Source: Podaxis mareebaensis (lineage: Eukaryota; Basidiomycota; Agaricomycetes; Agaricales; Agaricaceae). Taken from it: a stretch of 64,000 bases of DNA. Numbering within the stretch: the first letter of the stretch is position 1; each line of letters starts with the position of its first letter. This document shows, one piece after another, positions 47,608 through 58,271 of this stretch. The DNA is taken from positions 29,992-93,991 of the forward strand of contig JAEUWP010000556.1 in the NCBI GenBank assembly GCA_018524725.1, in the 5' to 3' direction. Under the pieces are notes generated by a model. That model did no database searches and had not been told where the DNA came from. It saw nothing but the letters and a program-made list of their open reading frames with translations. The position numbers and the translations under genes were made by a program.

Positions 47608-48060
47608 CTAGTGATCGGGACATCCAAGCTGCCAAAATTGATCAATCCTCGAGGGTATGGCGAACCGAAGAAAACAACATACTCCATTGAAAATTTCTCC
47701 AACCTTGGTCAGATCAACTGACGTGTCTACGTTCTTTCCCATAGCCGCCTGGGAATGCCGCCGGTGGTGTACCGTGTTATCCTGAGCTTCATCCACAGCT
47801 TCTCCTGTTATTCCTTTCGATTCCAGTGTTTGTACAATTCCCCGGCATGACGGGCGATCACTGGCATTCGCCTCCCAACATCGATCCATAAGCTCACGCA
47901 TATAATCACTGATCCCTGATCGGGCGCTTGCTGGTTCTGGTTCACATGGCAACTGACCCTGGATTAACTTCCAAATGACTTGTGCGTCCATCTGGCATTC
48001 ACGGAACGGGAGCAACCCAGCGCTCGACTCCACATGGAACGGGGTATGTTCATATGACAA
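47608..48060 (-). pseudogene. Protein kinase C-lobe fragment (tyrosine-kinase-like type)
   Basis: The frame reads LLPFRECQMDAQVIWKLIQG, then ISDYMRELMDRCWEANASDR and PSCRGIVQTLES. These are subdomains X-XI of TKL-type kinases, where RCW....RP is diagnostic. No ATP loop, HRD or DFG is found upstream on the minus strand before the repeat region at 48.2 kb, and the first 15 residues do not fit a kinase. The tail after the domain (to TGA/TAG at 47608) is unrelated. I read it as a 5'-truncated remnant, although a final exon of a gene broken by the insertions to its right is also possible. Confidence 0.6.
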
Positions 48061-48195
48061 TAGGTATGTAAGCTTAAGGGCTCAGCTGGACCCTGCGTGG
48101 ATGACTAATGTTGACACAGCCATCCCAACGTGTGAATCTAACCTAAACCCAGGCACCTGGTTGTAACGTCGGGAGCGGATGCTAATACTATTGAC

Positions 48196-48229
48196 GCACC
48201 CCGGTTCGGATGGCATCCCAGTTCGGACG
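48196..48229 (+). repeat. Tandem 17-bp motif pair, left copy of an inverted repeat
   Basis: GCACCCCGGTTCGGATG directly followed by GCATCCCAGTTCGGACG. The same two-unit motif occurs inverted at 57192-57225, on the far side of the LTR element. Confidence 0.7.
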
Positions 48230-48481
48230 AACATTTGTATGTTGCTCTACATTCTATGTAAATTCTCCAAAAATTCATAATAAATGGCTAATAAATAATC
48301 AATCTAATGTGCGTGCATTACTGCACTGAAATATGAGGCAGTTGGAGAGAGCGTCGAGCGGGGTCAATATCACTCTCTGTCACTCTAGCTGAGGAATGCC
48401 GTGTCGGGGCTTGAATACCATTGATGAGATCTGTAGACTCGCATCATTCATTTGTGCGTCAAACTCTTCCTTCTCTACCTA

Positions 48482-48486
48482 TGGTG
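48482..48486 (+). repeat. Target-site duplication, left (TGGTG)
   Basis: Five bases just before the 5' LTR, identical to those right after the 3' LTR. Confidence 0.9.
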
Positions 48487-49207
48487 TGTTACGGACTTCA
48501 CTTCGTGCCCATTAAACTCTCGGAGCCTTGGTTACAACTCGGATTCTGTGGATCGTATTCAGTTTAACCTTTCTTCCCTTTCCGTCGGACCTTTCCCCTT
48601 GCAAATACTTTTATCCGTCCTTGTCCTTTCCGTCATTTTCCTTATCTGATCTCTGTATCCGATTATCTTGTGTTTTTCCGTTTATCCGTGGCTTTTCCAT
48701 TTACCCTTGATTATCTCTCGCTTATCTTGGTTTTTCCGTTATCTGATGTTTCACTTCCGCCCCTGTCCTATCGGACGTCCAGACGCCTTGCAGATGGACT
48801 CCCTATTCTAGTATCTTCACTGCGGTTATCAGTTCACATGTTTCTTGTATTCTCCTTTGAGTAGTTACTATTGTTTCTCACTTAACTACTACTTTCTGGA
48901 CTTTATCCTGACTGCCAGTATATAAGTAGGATCACTACTGTTTGTAGTCCTCAGTCAGAATATCAACTTAGATCTTCCTCCTCCCTCCTGCTTGTCCGTT
49001 ACAAGTCCACTCCTCGGTCCGGGCTTGTCCTGTCTCTGTCTGTTCTCTGTCCGCTCGTCCACTCGAGTCCGTAGTTGGTCAAGTGAGGCCATCACGGTAT
49101 CAGAGGGGCGCAACACATAAGTTGAAGCCAAGGCCTCAACCCCGTGTCCACGCGTGTCCGCCCTTGGCCGCCCATGGTCCGCCCCCATCCGGAGTCAGTT
49201 CTTAACA
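48487..49207 (+). repeat. 5' LTR
   Basis: 721 bp, starts TGTTACGG and ends CTTAACA. Aligns without gaps to 56022-56742. Confidence 0.95.
48919..48926 (+). promoter_or_regulatory. LTR TATA box
   Basis: TATATAAG inside the LTR, conserved in the 3' LTR. It probably directs transcription of the element. Confidence 0.6.
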
Positions 49208-49248
49208 GTATATTCTGACTCAGACCTCTGGTATCGTTCCAAATTTTT

Positions 49249-50589
49249 ATGCCATCTACGACACGTAGTGCTGCACGAGCTCAAGGAATCACCATTCCAG
49301 AACCTGTTCTCCCCCACACAAATCGTGAATTCTCTTCAACTCCCGCTCCATATCAATTTTCTTCCACCATGTCTTCTATGGTTACTGCCAAGTCCAGAAC
49401 TCAAACCTCTGCTGGGTATTCACAAGGAAATTCCAGTGGCCCTCTGGACCCCGGAGACGAGGGTGGTGGTGGTGGCAATGACCCTGGTGAGGACGACGAT
49501 GAAAATCAAGACCCCCAGGAAATGTTAGCCAATGCTCTCAGCCGCCTCTCCTGTACCCTCTGTTCCTTGGAGTGTAGCAACTCCGTTGGCCCAGCAAATC
49601 CCTCTCACGTGAAGGTCCGAGAACCCGACACTTTCGACGGTTCAGACCCTCTCAAAATCCGCCAATGGGTCTTCCAGTGCCGCCTCTATTTCACTTCAAA
49701 CGCACATCAGTTCGCAGAAGATTCTTCCAAAATCTGCTTTGCTATCACATATCTGTCCGGCACTGCTCTTGACTGGTTCCAAACCATTCTTGGGTCCGAA
49801 GATCTTGATTGGTCCGACCACGAGCTTCTCAATAACTGGGAAGTCTTCGTCAGAGAAATAGAAACCCGTTTTGGACTTGCAGACCCCACCGGAGAAGCCG
49901 CTGAAGAGCTGGACTCTCTCCGGATGGCTAGTAACCAACCTATCCTCAAGTATGACCTCGAGTTCAACCGCCTGGCTAGTTTGGTCGGGTGGCTGGACTC
50001 GGTCCTTTGCCATCGTTATTACAGGGGTCTTCCGGATCGTATTCAGGACTTGATTGCCACTCGGGCGGAGGGTAAGCCCAACTCCTTGGACAAAATGAAA
50101 AGGGTCACTAGTCTTATTGACCAATGTCACTGGGAGCGGCAGCGCGAGCATAAGCGTCATAGCGAACGCTCTGCACAGCCCCCAAAGAATGACCCTAATC
50201 AGAAGAAACCTGGCAATTCATCCAACAACAACAATAATCAGAAGCCTAACTTGTCCGCCGCCAAATCCCCTCCTAATTCCTCTCAGTCTGGCAATCGTCC
50301 GAACTCGTCCAGGAACACTCCGAAGTCATCTCTGGGCAATAAACTTGGCCCGAATGGCAAGCTCACCCCTCAAGAACGCCAACGTCGCTTCGACAACAAT
50401 CTCTGTATGTTCTGCAGTGATGCTAACCATCGGGTAAACAACTGCCCATGCAAGGCATCCGGATCCAGTCCTCCTCTGGGTCTGTCCGCCTCTAATCAGA
50501 AGGCCAAAGGTCAGCAGGCTCAAGCCCAAGCTGAGGTTCCGGCGAAGAGCCCCTCTCCTTCGAATCCCCCATCGGGTTCGAAAAAATAG
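49249..50589 (+). CDS. gag: Retrotransposon Gag
   Basis: An intact 446-codon frame starting 41 bp past the LTR. It carries an acidic N-terminal linker, the retrotransposon gag core (about residues 110-300, with IRQWVFQCRLYF and TALDWFQTIL), a basic Asn/Ser-rich segment and one CCHC knuckle (CMFCSDANHRVNNC, Cx2Cx4Hx4C) near residue 390. It ends in a run of A before TAG. No stops, unlike pol. Forms the virus-like particle and packages element RNA. Confidence 0.92.
   Translation: MPSTTRSAARAQGITIPEPVLPHTNREFSSTPAPYQFSSTMSSMVTAKSRTQTSAGYSQGNSSGPLDPGDEGGGGGNDPGEDDDENQDPQEMLANALSRLSCTLCSLECSNSVGPANPSHVKVREPDTFDGSDPLKIRQWVFQCRLYFTSNAHQFAEDSSKICFAITYLSGTALDWFQTILGSEDLDWSDHELLNNWEVFVREIETRFGLADPTGEAAEELDSLRMASNQPILKYDLEFNRLASLVGWLDSVLCHRYYRGLPDRIQDLIATRAEGKPNSLDKMKRVTSLIDQCHWERQREHKRHSERSAQPPKNDPNQKKPGNSSNNNNNQKPNLSAAKSPPNSSQSGNRPNSSRNTPKSSLGNKLGPNGKLTPQERQRRFDNNLCMFCSDANHRVNNCPCKASGSSPPLGLSASNQKAKGQQAQAQAEVPAKSPSPSNPPSGSKK
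50580..50589 (+). promoter_or_regulatory. Probable -1 frameshift site at the gag-pol junction
   Basis: GAAAAAATAG: a six-A run abuts the gag stop (50587-50589). Pol is in the -1 frame, open through this point, so slippage on the A run would fuse Gag to Pol. The heptamer is not a perfect canonical X XXY YYZ. Confidence 0.45.
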
Positions 50590-53500
50590 AGGGCGGTCCT
50601 CAGGACTCTGCACAGACTGGGGACCATGTTGAACTCGTCTGTGCTACAGAGAGTTTCCGACTCAATGTGTCCGCTCTTTCTGACCCTCATGCTCTTCACG
50701 TTCCCCTTTCTTCTCCATCTTTTGCTCCTCCATCCGCCTCCGATCCTCCTTCGTCCAACGGTACTGTGACTGCCTTGGTGGATAGTGGTTCAACACATTG
50801 CTTCGTTGATTCTTCCCTTGTTTGTGATTGCTCGATTCCTACGTTCCGTGTTGCTCCTGTAGAACTTTGACTCTTTGACGGCTCTTCAAACTCATATATA
50901 ACTGAACTAGCGAAAATCCCTGTTACATTTCCTACTGGTGAATCAATGACTTTGGACTTCTATGTCACTCGGTTGGACTCATCTTGCTCTGTGGTTCTCG
51001 GTCACAACTGGCTCACCTGCTACAATCCGTTGATTGACTGGGTCTCGAACAGTATCTCTTTCCGGCCACAGCAACAAGCCTTTTCAACCCCTGCTCCGAC
51101 TCTCTGTGCCGCGCTTTCTTCTGCGCTTCCAGTCCATCCGGATCTGCCTTCCTCCGCTTCTGATCTGGTCCCTCTGTCCTCTGCATCTGATTCCTCCACC
51201 CTGTCCGATTCACCTCCACTTCGCCCTCATATCAGCCTGATCGGCGCTGCAGCTTTCCTGCATGCATCTCGCCTTCCTGGTTCAGTTTCCTTTACTTTCA
51301 ACATCCGTTCTCCGTCTGTCTCCACTGGGTCTGCTCAGCCCTCCGAGCCCGTCAATTTGTCAAACATTCCCTCAGAGTATCACGAATTCGCTGATGTCTT
51401 CAGCAAGGTCTGCACAGATACATTGCCTCCGCATCATCTGTACGACCTTAAAATCAATCTGGAAGAGGGTGCTAGTCCTCCTATCAGGACCATTTACTCT
51501 CTATCCTAGGTTGAGCTGGAAGCGTTAAGGGAATTTATTGATGAACACTTGTCCATTGGCTTCATTCATCCGTCAACCTCTCCGCATGGTGCTCCAGTCC
51601 TTTTCGTCCACAAGAAAGACAGCTCTCTCCACCTTTGCGTTGACTTCCGTGGACTCAACAAGATCACCAAGAAAGACTGTTATCCCCTTCCCCTGATTTC
51701 TGACCTCCTTGATTCTCCTCGCAAGGCTCGCATCTACACCACGATAGATCTCCGTCATGCCTATCATCTCATCCGGATAGCCGAGGGAGACGAGTGGAAA
51801 ACCGCCTTCCGGACCTGCTACGGGTCCTTTGAATGGATGGTTATGCCATTCGGACTCACCAACGCTCCGGCAGCTTTCCAGCGCTTCATGAACAACATCT
51901 TTGGCGATCTATTAGACGTATGTGTCACTATCTATCTTGATGATATACTGATCTACTCGGACGACATCTCCCAACATAAGCAACATGTCCAGGAAGTCCT
52001 CCGTTGGCTCCGCAAGCACAGCTTGTACACGTGAGCGGACAAGTGTGAGTTCCATTCGGAAGCGGTCGAATACCTTGGTTACATCTTGTCCCCGGACGGT
52101 CTCAAGATGTCCGAAGACAAAGTCAAGATCATTCAAGATTGGCCCGAGCCAAAGAAAGTCAAGGACATTCAGTCCTTCCTAGGTTTCGCTAACTTCTACC
52201 GCCGTTTCATTCATGGTTATTCTGACATTGTAGTTCCCCTGACCCATCTCACCCGCAAGGGTGCTCCCTGGAACTTCACGGTGGAGTGTCACGAAGCATT
52301 CGAGACACTCAAGAAGGCTTTCACCACGGCTCCGGTCTTGACTCACTGGATTCTGGACTCTCAGATTATCGTTGAGACCGATGCATCAGACTACGCCCTG
52401 GCTGCCATTCTTTCCATAATCGCTCCTGACGGTGACATTCATCCCATTGCTTTTCATTCCCGCACTTTCAATGCGTCCGAATCTAACTATGATACTCATG
52501 ACAAGGAACTTCTGGCCATCTTCAAAGCTTTCCATGTCTGGCGACACTATCTTGAAGGCTCCGCCTTACCCATTGATGTGGTCACTGATCACAAGAATCT
52601 TGAGTATTTCTCTACTACTAAAGTTCTGACTCATCGCCAGGCTCGTTGGTCAGAGTACTTGTCGCAGTTCAATCTCGTCATCCGCTTCCGTCCCAGACGC
52701 CTCAGGACTAAACCGGACGCTTTGACTAGACGATGGGACGTCTATCCTAAAGGGGGGAATAATGGCTACGCCACGGTAAATCCTCACAACTTCAGACCTG
52801 TCTTCACTCAAGAGCAACTTGCGGCCTCTGTCCGGGCCACCTCCCTCTTTTCCCCTTCCCTCCGAGTGGCTGTGGTCCTCAACTACGAGCAGCTCCATTC
52901 TGACATCCTCTCCACTCTCCCTTCCGATTCCCTTGCCGCTGAGCATATCTCTAACCCCCAAGGTCGCTGGTCTGGGGATTCGGACAGTTTCCTCTGCCTT
53001 GACGGCTGCATTTACGTTCCCGATTCCAATGACCTCCGCTTGCAAGTCCTCCAGTATAAGCATGATCATATGCTTTCCAGACACTTCGGTCAGAACAAGA
53101 CTCTAGAGTTGGTCCGTCGTGACTATACCTGGCCGAACGTCCGCTCCTTCGTCAAGGACTTCTGCAAAAGCTGTGTAACCTGTATGTGGAGCAAGTCACA
53201 GCGTCATCGGCCATACAGAAACCTCAAGCAACTCCCTATCCCGGATCGCCCTTGGCATTCCATCTCCATGGACTTCATTGAGAAGCTCCCCAAGTCCTCC
53301 GGCTTTGATACCATCCTTGTAATTGTCGACCGTCTCACCAAGCAAAGTATCTTTATCCTGACCCACGACACCATTACCTCCGCCGAACTCACCCACCTAT
53401 TCATCCTCCATGTATTTTCAAAGCATGGTGTCCCCTCGCACGTCACGTCCGATCGCGGCTCTGAATTTGTCTCGCACTTCTTCCAGTCCTTGGGCAAGGC

Positions 53501-54350
53501 TCTGGATATGAAGCTGCACTTCATGTCCAGATATCATCCGGAAGGCGACGGACAGACTGAGCGGATGAACCAGACGCTCGAACAATACCTCCGAGTATAT
53601 TGCAATTATCAACAGGACAATTGGGCTGATTTACTTCCCATTGCAGAGTTCACCTACAACAATGCTCCTAATGCTACCACTGGTGTCTCTCCGTTCTTTG
53701 CTAACAAGGGCTATCACCCTGCCATCTCCGTCCATCCTGAACACGATCTCACGTCTGCCCGGGCCTGAGACTTCGCAGTTGACCTCGACGACTTACATTC
53801 TGCCCTCAAGACTGAAATCGCCCGAGCCCAGGAGCGCTACCAGGTGTCCGCAGACGCCCATCGTCTGTCCGCTCCGGACTTCAAGGTTGGCGATAAAGTC
53901 TTCGTCAAAGCCCAGTTCTTCCGGACTACTAGACCTTCAAAGAAGTTATCTGAGAAGTTCTTAGGTCCATATGAGATCATTGCTCAAGCTGGCTCTCATT
54001 CCTTCACTCTCCGACTTCCCGACTCTATGCATGCCGTTCATCCTGTCTTTCATGTTTCCATGCTCGAGCCTTCCACTCCCAACACCATTCCTAACCGTGT
54101 CCCTCTGCCTCCGCCTCCGGTCATCATTGACAGCGAGCCCGAATATGAGATCAAGCGGATTGTGGATTCTAAGATTGACCGGCGCCGCCGGACATGTCCG
54201 CTCCTGTACAAAGTCATTTGGGCTGGTTATGAAGGTACAGATGAAGAGTTTAGTTGGCTAATGGCTAAGGAACTTGAACACGCGCAAGAGTTAGTAGCTG
54301 ACTTCCATGCCAGCTATCCTGACAAGCCTGGCCCTCTGTCTTCTCTCTGA
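50586..54350 (+). pseudogene. pol: Retrotransposon Pol (PR-RT-RH-IN-chromodomain) with four nonsense codons
   Basis: One frame throughout. Protease: DSGSTHCF near 50781. Reverse transcriptase: [18 protein letters not shown] and YLDDILIYS (51933). RNase H: ETDASDYALAAIL and VVTDHKNLEYF. Integrase zinc part: HHCC with CKSCVTC; core: ISMDFIEKL, TSDRGSEF, GQTERMN. Chromodomain: EYEIKRIVDSK..YKVIWAGYEG (about 54140-54310). The frame is broken by TGA 50868-50870, TAG 51507-51509, TGA 52032-52034 and TGA 53766-53768. Each is one C-to-T change away from a sense codon that fits context, and there is no frameshift. The enzyme activities would be present in an unmutated relative. Confidence 0.92.
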
Positions 54351-54503
54351 CTTCTCTTATCTTGTTCTCTGCTTAGTTCTCTGTTCCTGGCTTTCTGATC
54401 TTATTTGTTTTTTTTTCCACTGGTAGCGGCGCACTCAAGAAAACCTTCAATTCTACAAGTCCAAAAAATTTTGTATATATATTTCACCAGAGACACGGAC
54501 CTG

Positions 54504-55894
54504 CTACTCGTCCGAGCCTCCGTCCTTGGACTCGCTCTCTTCCTCTTCCTCTCCCTCCATGTCCTCTGGTCTGCTCTCCTCCTCCTTGTCCTCCTCCGAC
54601 TCTTCCCCTTTCTTTCCTTCCACTTCCTCTGGTTCTGCCAGCTCCATCTCCGCTCCCTCCTCCATGTCCACATCTTGGACATCCTTGTCCGTTTCCTCCT
54701 GTGGCTCCTCCTCCACTTCGTCCTCATCATCCTCATCGTCCGCCGCCTCCGTCCGTGTCTGTGGTACTTCTTCCTCTGAGATCTGATACGCCCTCCTCAT
54801 GAGAGCGTTAGTTTCCTCCTGGACCCTCCAGAGTGCGTTGATCTCCATGGTAAGGGCGCAGACAGCCTCTATTGGGGTCTCTGTCAGATCTGTAAACAAT
54901 GCGACCCGTTTCTTGCTTAACGGGCTGTAGCAGGGAACCTACTGTATTCCTGGGTCAGCTTACCACCAACCCCATCCTCCACATAGGCACTTACCACGCC
55001 GTGGAGTGCCCCCATTATCCCGACTTCCGACTCTGTAATATCCTTACCCGTTCGAGTAAACGGATTGAGGATGTGGGGAATTGGGCGCTGTGGCCCACGC
55101 GGGTTCCGTTTGGTCTCCTCCTCGGTATAGAACGGCTCACACCAGGACTTCTTCTGGTAGCACCCAGCGCACGAATGTATCTGTTCCTCTGTGGATAGTG
55201 GTCAGCAAATTTCTGGTAAACAGGATTAGCACTTACTCTCATGCGGAACGCACTTGATCCGCAACTGGTGACAGTGGTGGCAGGACTTTTCACCCCCCAT
55301 CTTGAAGGGGAGCCGCGCCCTCGTCCCAGCCGGACGGTCCATGATCTGGACATCCGACTCGTCGTCAGATTCCAGGCAGACGGCCTTCCCCTTCCCCTTG
55401 GCCTTCTTCCTTTCCTCTGCCTCTGCCTCTGCCCTCTTGTTCTCCTCTGCCTTCCGTCGCTCCTCCTCTTCCTGTTCCCTCCGGACTCTCTCCACCTCCT
55501 CCTGTGCCTTCTGCTTCCTCTCTTCTTCCTCCTTCTGTCTCCGCTCCTCCACCGCTCTCTCTGCTGCCCTTCTTTCCTCCTCCTCTCACCTCTTCCTCTC
55601 CTCTTCCTCTATCCTCCTCCGCTCCAACTCCTCCGCCTCCTGTCGTCTCCGCTTCTCCCCAGCCTTCTTCACCTTCCTCTTCTTCTTCTCCATCTTTCCC
55701 GCCGATGTCTCCGCCTCTGCTTCCTCCGTCCTCCCTCGCTTCTTGCTGGGGCCCGCCTCCGCCGCGGGGCTCTCCGTAGTTGCGGATGTCTGTTGCTCCT
55801 TCTGCCATTGTTGGTAGAAGGCGGAGAAGGCCGCCATCATCGCGGGGTCGAAGGGGGGGTTGGCGTTTGGGGTCTGGTTGCTCTGAGGGGACAT
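54504..55894 (-). CDS. Antisense accessory gene of the chromovirus with Zn2Cys6-like cysteine cluster
   Basis: Runs opposite to gag-pol in the pol-to-LTR interval. Exons 55894-55237, 55188-54995 and 54938-54504 join in phase with good GT..AG ends (introns 48 and 56 nt). The protein has an N-terminal part (MSPQSNQTPNANPPFDPAMM), a nuclear-localisation-like KKRGR, a long Glu/Arg coiled-coil, a cysteine cluster, then an acidic Asp/Glu tail. The cluster across the first splice reads C-x2-C-x6-C-x11-C-x2-C-x6-C (CHHCHQLRIKC, then CAGCYQKKSWC), which is the spacing of fungal Zn2Cys6 DNA-binding domains. One TGA (55586-55588) interrupts the coiled-coil, again a C-to-T type change, so this copy is broken. 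The function is unknown; it may be regulatory. Confidence 0.7.
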
Positions 55895-56008
55895 TTTTTG
55901 CGAGTGAAAGGAATGAAGTTCGTGTTCCGAAGGTGCCCTATTTGTATCCGCCAGAGAGAGTTAAGGGCAGGTGTCCAGTCCAGACTTGGGCCTCGGAGGC
56001 TCAGCCCT

Positions 56009-56020
56009 AAGGGGGGAATA
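56009..56020 (+). other. Polypurine tract
   Basis: AAGGGGGGAATA lies directly before the 3' LTR, as expected for plus-strand priming. Confidence 0.7.
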
Positions 56021-56021
56021 C

Positions 56022-56742
56022 TGTTATGGACTTCACTTCGTGCCCATTAAACTCTTGGAGCCTTGGTTACAACTTGGATTCTGTGGATCGTATTCAGTTT
56101 AACCTTTCTTCCCTTTCCGTTGGACCTTTCCCCTTGCAAATACTTTTATCCGTCCTTGTCCTTTCCGTCATTTTCCTTATCTGATCTCCGTATCTGATTA
56201 TCTCATGTTTTTCCGTTTATCCGTGGCTTTTCCATTTACCCTTGATTATCTCTTGCTTATCTTGGTTTTTCCGTTATCTGATGTTTCACTTCCGCCCCTG
56301 TCCTATTGGACGTCTGGACGCCTTGCGGACGGACTCCCTATTCTAGTATCTTCACTGCAGTTATCAGTTCACATGTTTCTTGTATTCTCCTTTGAGTAGT
56401 TACTATTGTTTCTCGCTTAACTACTACTTTCCGGACTTTATCCTGACTGCCAGTATATAAGTAGGATCACTACTGTTTGTAGTCCTCAGTCAGAATATCA
56501 ACTTAGATCTTCCTCCTCCCTCCTGCTTGTCCGTTACAAGTCCGCTCCTCGGTCCGGGCTTGTCCTGTCTCTGTCCGTTCTCTGTCCGCTCGTCTGCTCG
56601 AGTCCGTAGTTGGTCAAGTGAGGCCATCACAGTATCAGAGGGGCACAACACATAAGTTGAAGCCAAGGCCTCAACCCCATGTCCGCGCGCGTCTGCCCTT
56701 GGCCACCCGTGGTCCGCCCCCATCTGGAGTCAGTTCTTAACA
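56022..56742 (+). repeat. 3' LTR
   Basis: 721 bp, starts TGTTATGG and ends CTTAACA. Same length as the 5' LTR. Confidence 0.95.
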
Positions 56743-56747
56743 TGGTG
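56743..56747 (+). repeat. Target-site duplication, right (TGGTG)
   Basis: Identical to 48482-48486. Confidence 0.9.
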
Positions 56748-58271
56748 CAGACCAAGGGAGGCTCGTCACAGGATCCTTGTCATGCCTACGAGGACCCAGA
56801 ACATGAGAATCGTATTATGGCTGCACTACATCTGAACCATCTTCAGCAGTCGGGACAAGCACTACTACACAAGCTCAGCCTGACCATGGTCCTCCAACTG
56901 TTCCAGTACACATAACACCATATGCACTAGCTTCATACCTGTCTTTTCCACCTAATCCTGGTGACCCTCCAGGGGCTGTTTATGCTCATTTGAGTTTGCT
57001 ATCCCATAATTCATCAGCATACTATTACCATAATCCATATGCCAGTCCATCTAATTACACTCACATCCTCGTTACTGACTACATCAAGCCAGAATACCTA
57101 GTACCTACTAGTAATCTCAACATAATCATCTACATACATAGATCAGCTGAGTTTGAAAAAGACCAGGTGGGAAAGATGTGACTGAGGTGACCATCCAAAC
57201 TGGGGTGCCATCTGAACTGGGGTGCATTAATTGTTATGTAGAGATGGTATGGATGTTGTCTCAGTGCAGAGAGATACTGTCCTAAGACAACCCAACACTA
57301 TTAAGTTCCTGAAGCAGAATGCCTGTCTGTTCTCCTGGGAGAACTAGAGGCTGGTTGGAAATCTTGCAGGGACTGCCTAGGGAGGGATACAACTTGTAAG
57401 GTTGCAGGCTACTCCATAGGTTTAGCTGTTACACCAGTTATCCTGTCAAGGCAGGTAGAGCTCTCATGTGGCAAGAAGATAGAGCAGAAGACAGTCCTGC
57501 TATTCTCGCACTATGTACAAATGATCATAAAGCTAAGTTCTACTTACTTTATGAGCTATCTAAATATGAGAGCAATTGCTATTCTACATGTCCATATCAA
57601 GACACTTGTAGTTACTTTGGTGTTCTAATTATACTAGACTTGTTACAAGGTTTCTTCTTTGGCTAGACAATGCCTAAGTTGGAGCCTATCCTCATAAGTG
57701 AGACAAGCAGGGGTCCTAGTCCTATACAGGTCAGTAGGGCTGCTCAGTTTAACCTCGAGTGGCTGTTCATGTTGTCTCTAGGCAGTGAACTCGTATAGAT
57801 CGCACACTCTGTAGGACAAGACATTGATGAGAAGCCTGAGAGGAAAAGAAATCTGCACACAAGGGCAAAGAGATGTAGACTTAATGCGATACTGTTACTC
57901 AAGGACTTTCTTAAGTACCAAGAGGAGGTAACACACATTAAGATTAGACTTGGCTAATCTACATGTCCAGGTGTTGTACATATACTAAGTGCTATGACTA
58001 CTTTAAGAAGTAGATCAATAGTAGCATAGAGGACAAATAAGAGGAGTGCATATGTCATAAGGTGAAAGTCTGCATGAGTGAACATAATTGATGCAAGCAT
58101 AAATATGACAGAGGAGACGAAACTGATACCTAGTCCAAATATAGGAAAGTGTCTAAGAAAGGAAGTGGTAAGTTCAGCATTCAATCACAAGTCATCATCA
58201 CATGGAAAGTATACTCTGTGGTATTGACACACTTTGTCTACCTTCTCACACATTTCCCAATCAAGTGTTTG
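56748..58271. other. Unassigned repeat-flanked region between the two retroelements
   Basis: No complete gene. A plus-strand frame around 56900-57180 reads like protein (PYALASYLSFPPNPGDPP, later SNYTHILVTDYIKPEYLV) and ends at TGA 57179. A minus-strand frame around 57954-58180 is strongly hydrophobic (FPIFGLGISFVSSVIFML), lacks an ATG and may be a remnant of a membrane-protein gene. The 3' LTR of the second retroelement should lie about here, but I could not identify it without its partner. Confidence 0.35.
57192..57225 (-). repeat. Tandem 17-bp motif pair, right inverted copy
   Basis: On the minus strand GCACCCCAGTTCAGATG followed by GCACCCCAGTTTGGATG, matching 48196-48229 in opposite orientation with a few transitions. 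Confidence 0.7.

Larger units (their letters stand above)
48487..56742 (+). mobile_element. Complete Ty3/gypsy chromovirus (8,256 bp)
   Basis: Two 721-bp LTRs, each TG..CA, bound gag, pol (protease, RT, RNase H, integrase, chromodomain) and a 3' antisense gene, flanked by TGGTG on both sides. The integrase precedes a C-terminal chromodomain, which places it in the chromoviruses. Pol has four in-frame stops, so this copy is not autonomous. LTR differences, roughly 30, are all CpG-type transitions with no gaps. It is inserted between two inverted copies of a 17-bp motif pair. Confidence 0.95.

Noticed and set aside
49229..49240. Primer-binding site TGGTATCGTTCC after the 5' LTR
   Set aside because: It begins with TGG as expected but lies 21 bases from the LTR end, and I cannot match it to a tRNA 3' end; not listed as a feature.
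55241..56050. 269-codon Leu/Pro-rich plus-strand frame
   Set aside because: It is the complement of the Glu/Arg-rich coiled-coil of the antisense gene; such repeats leave both strands open.
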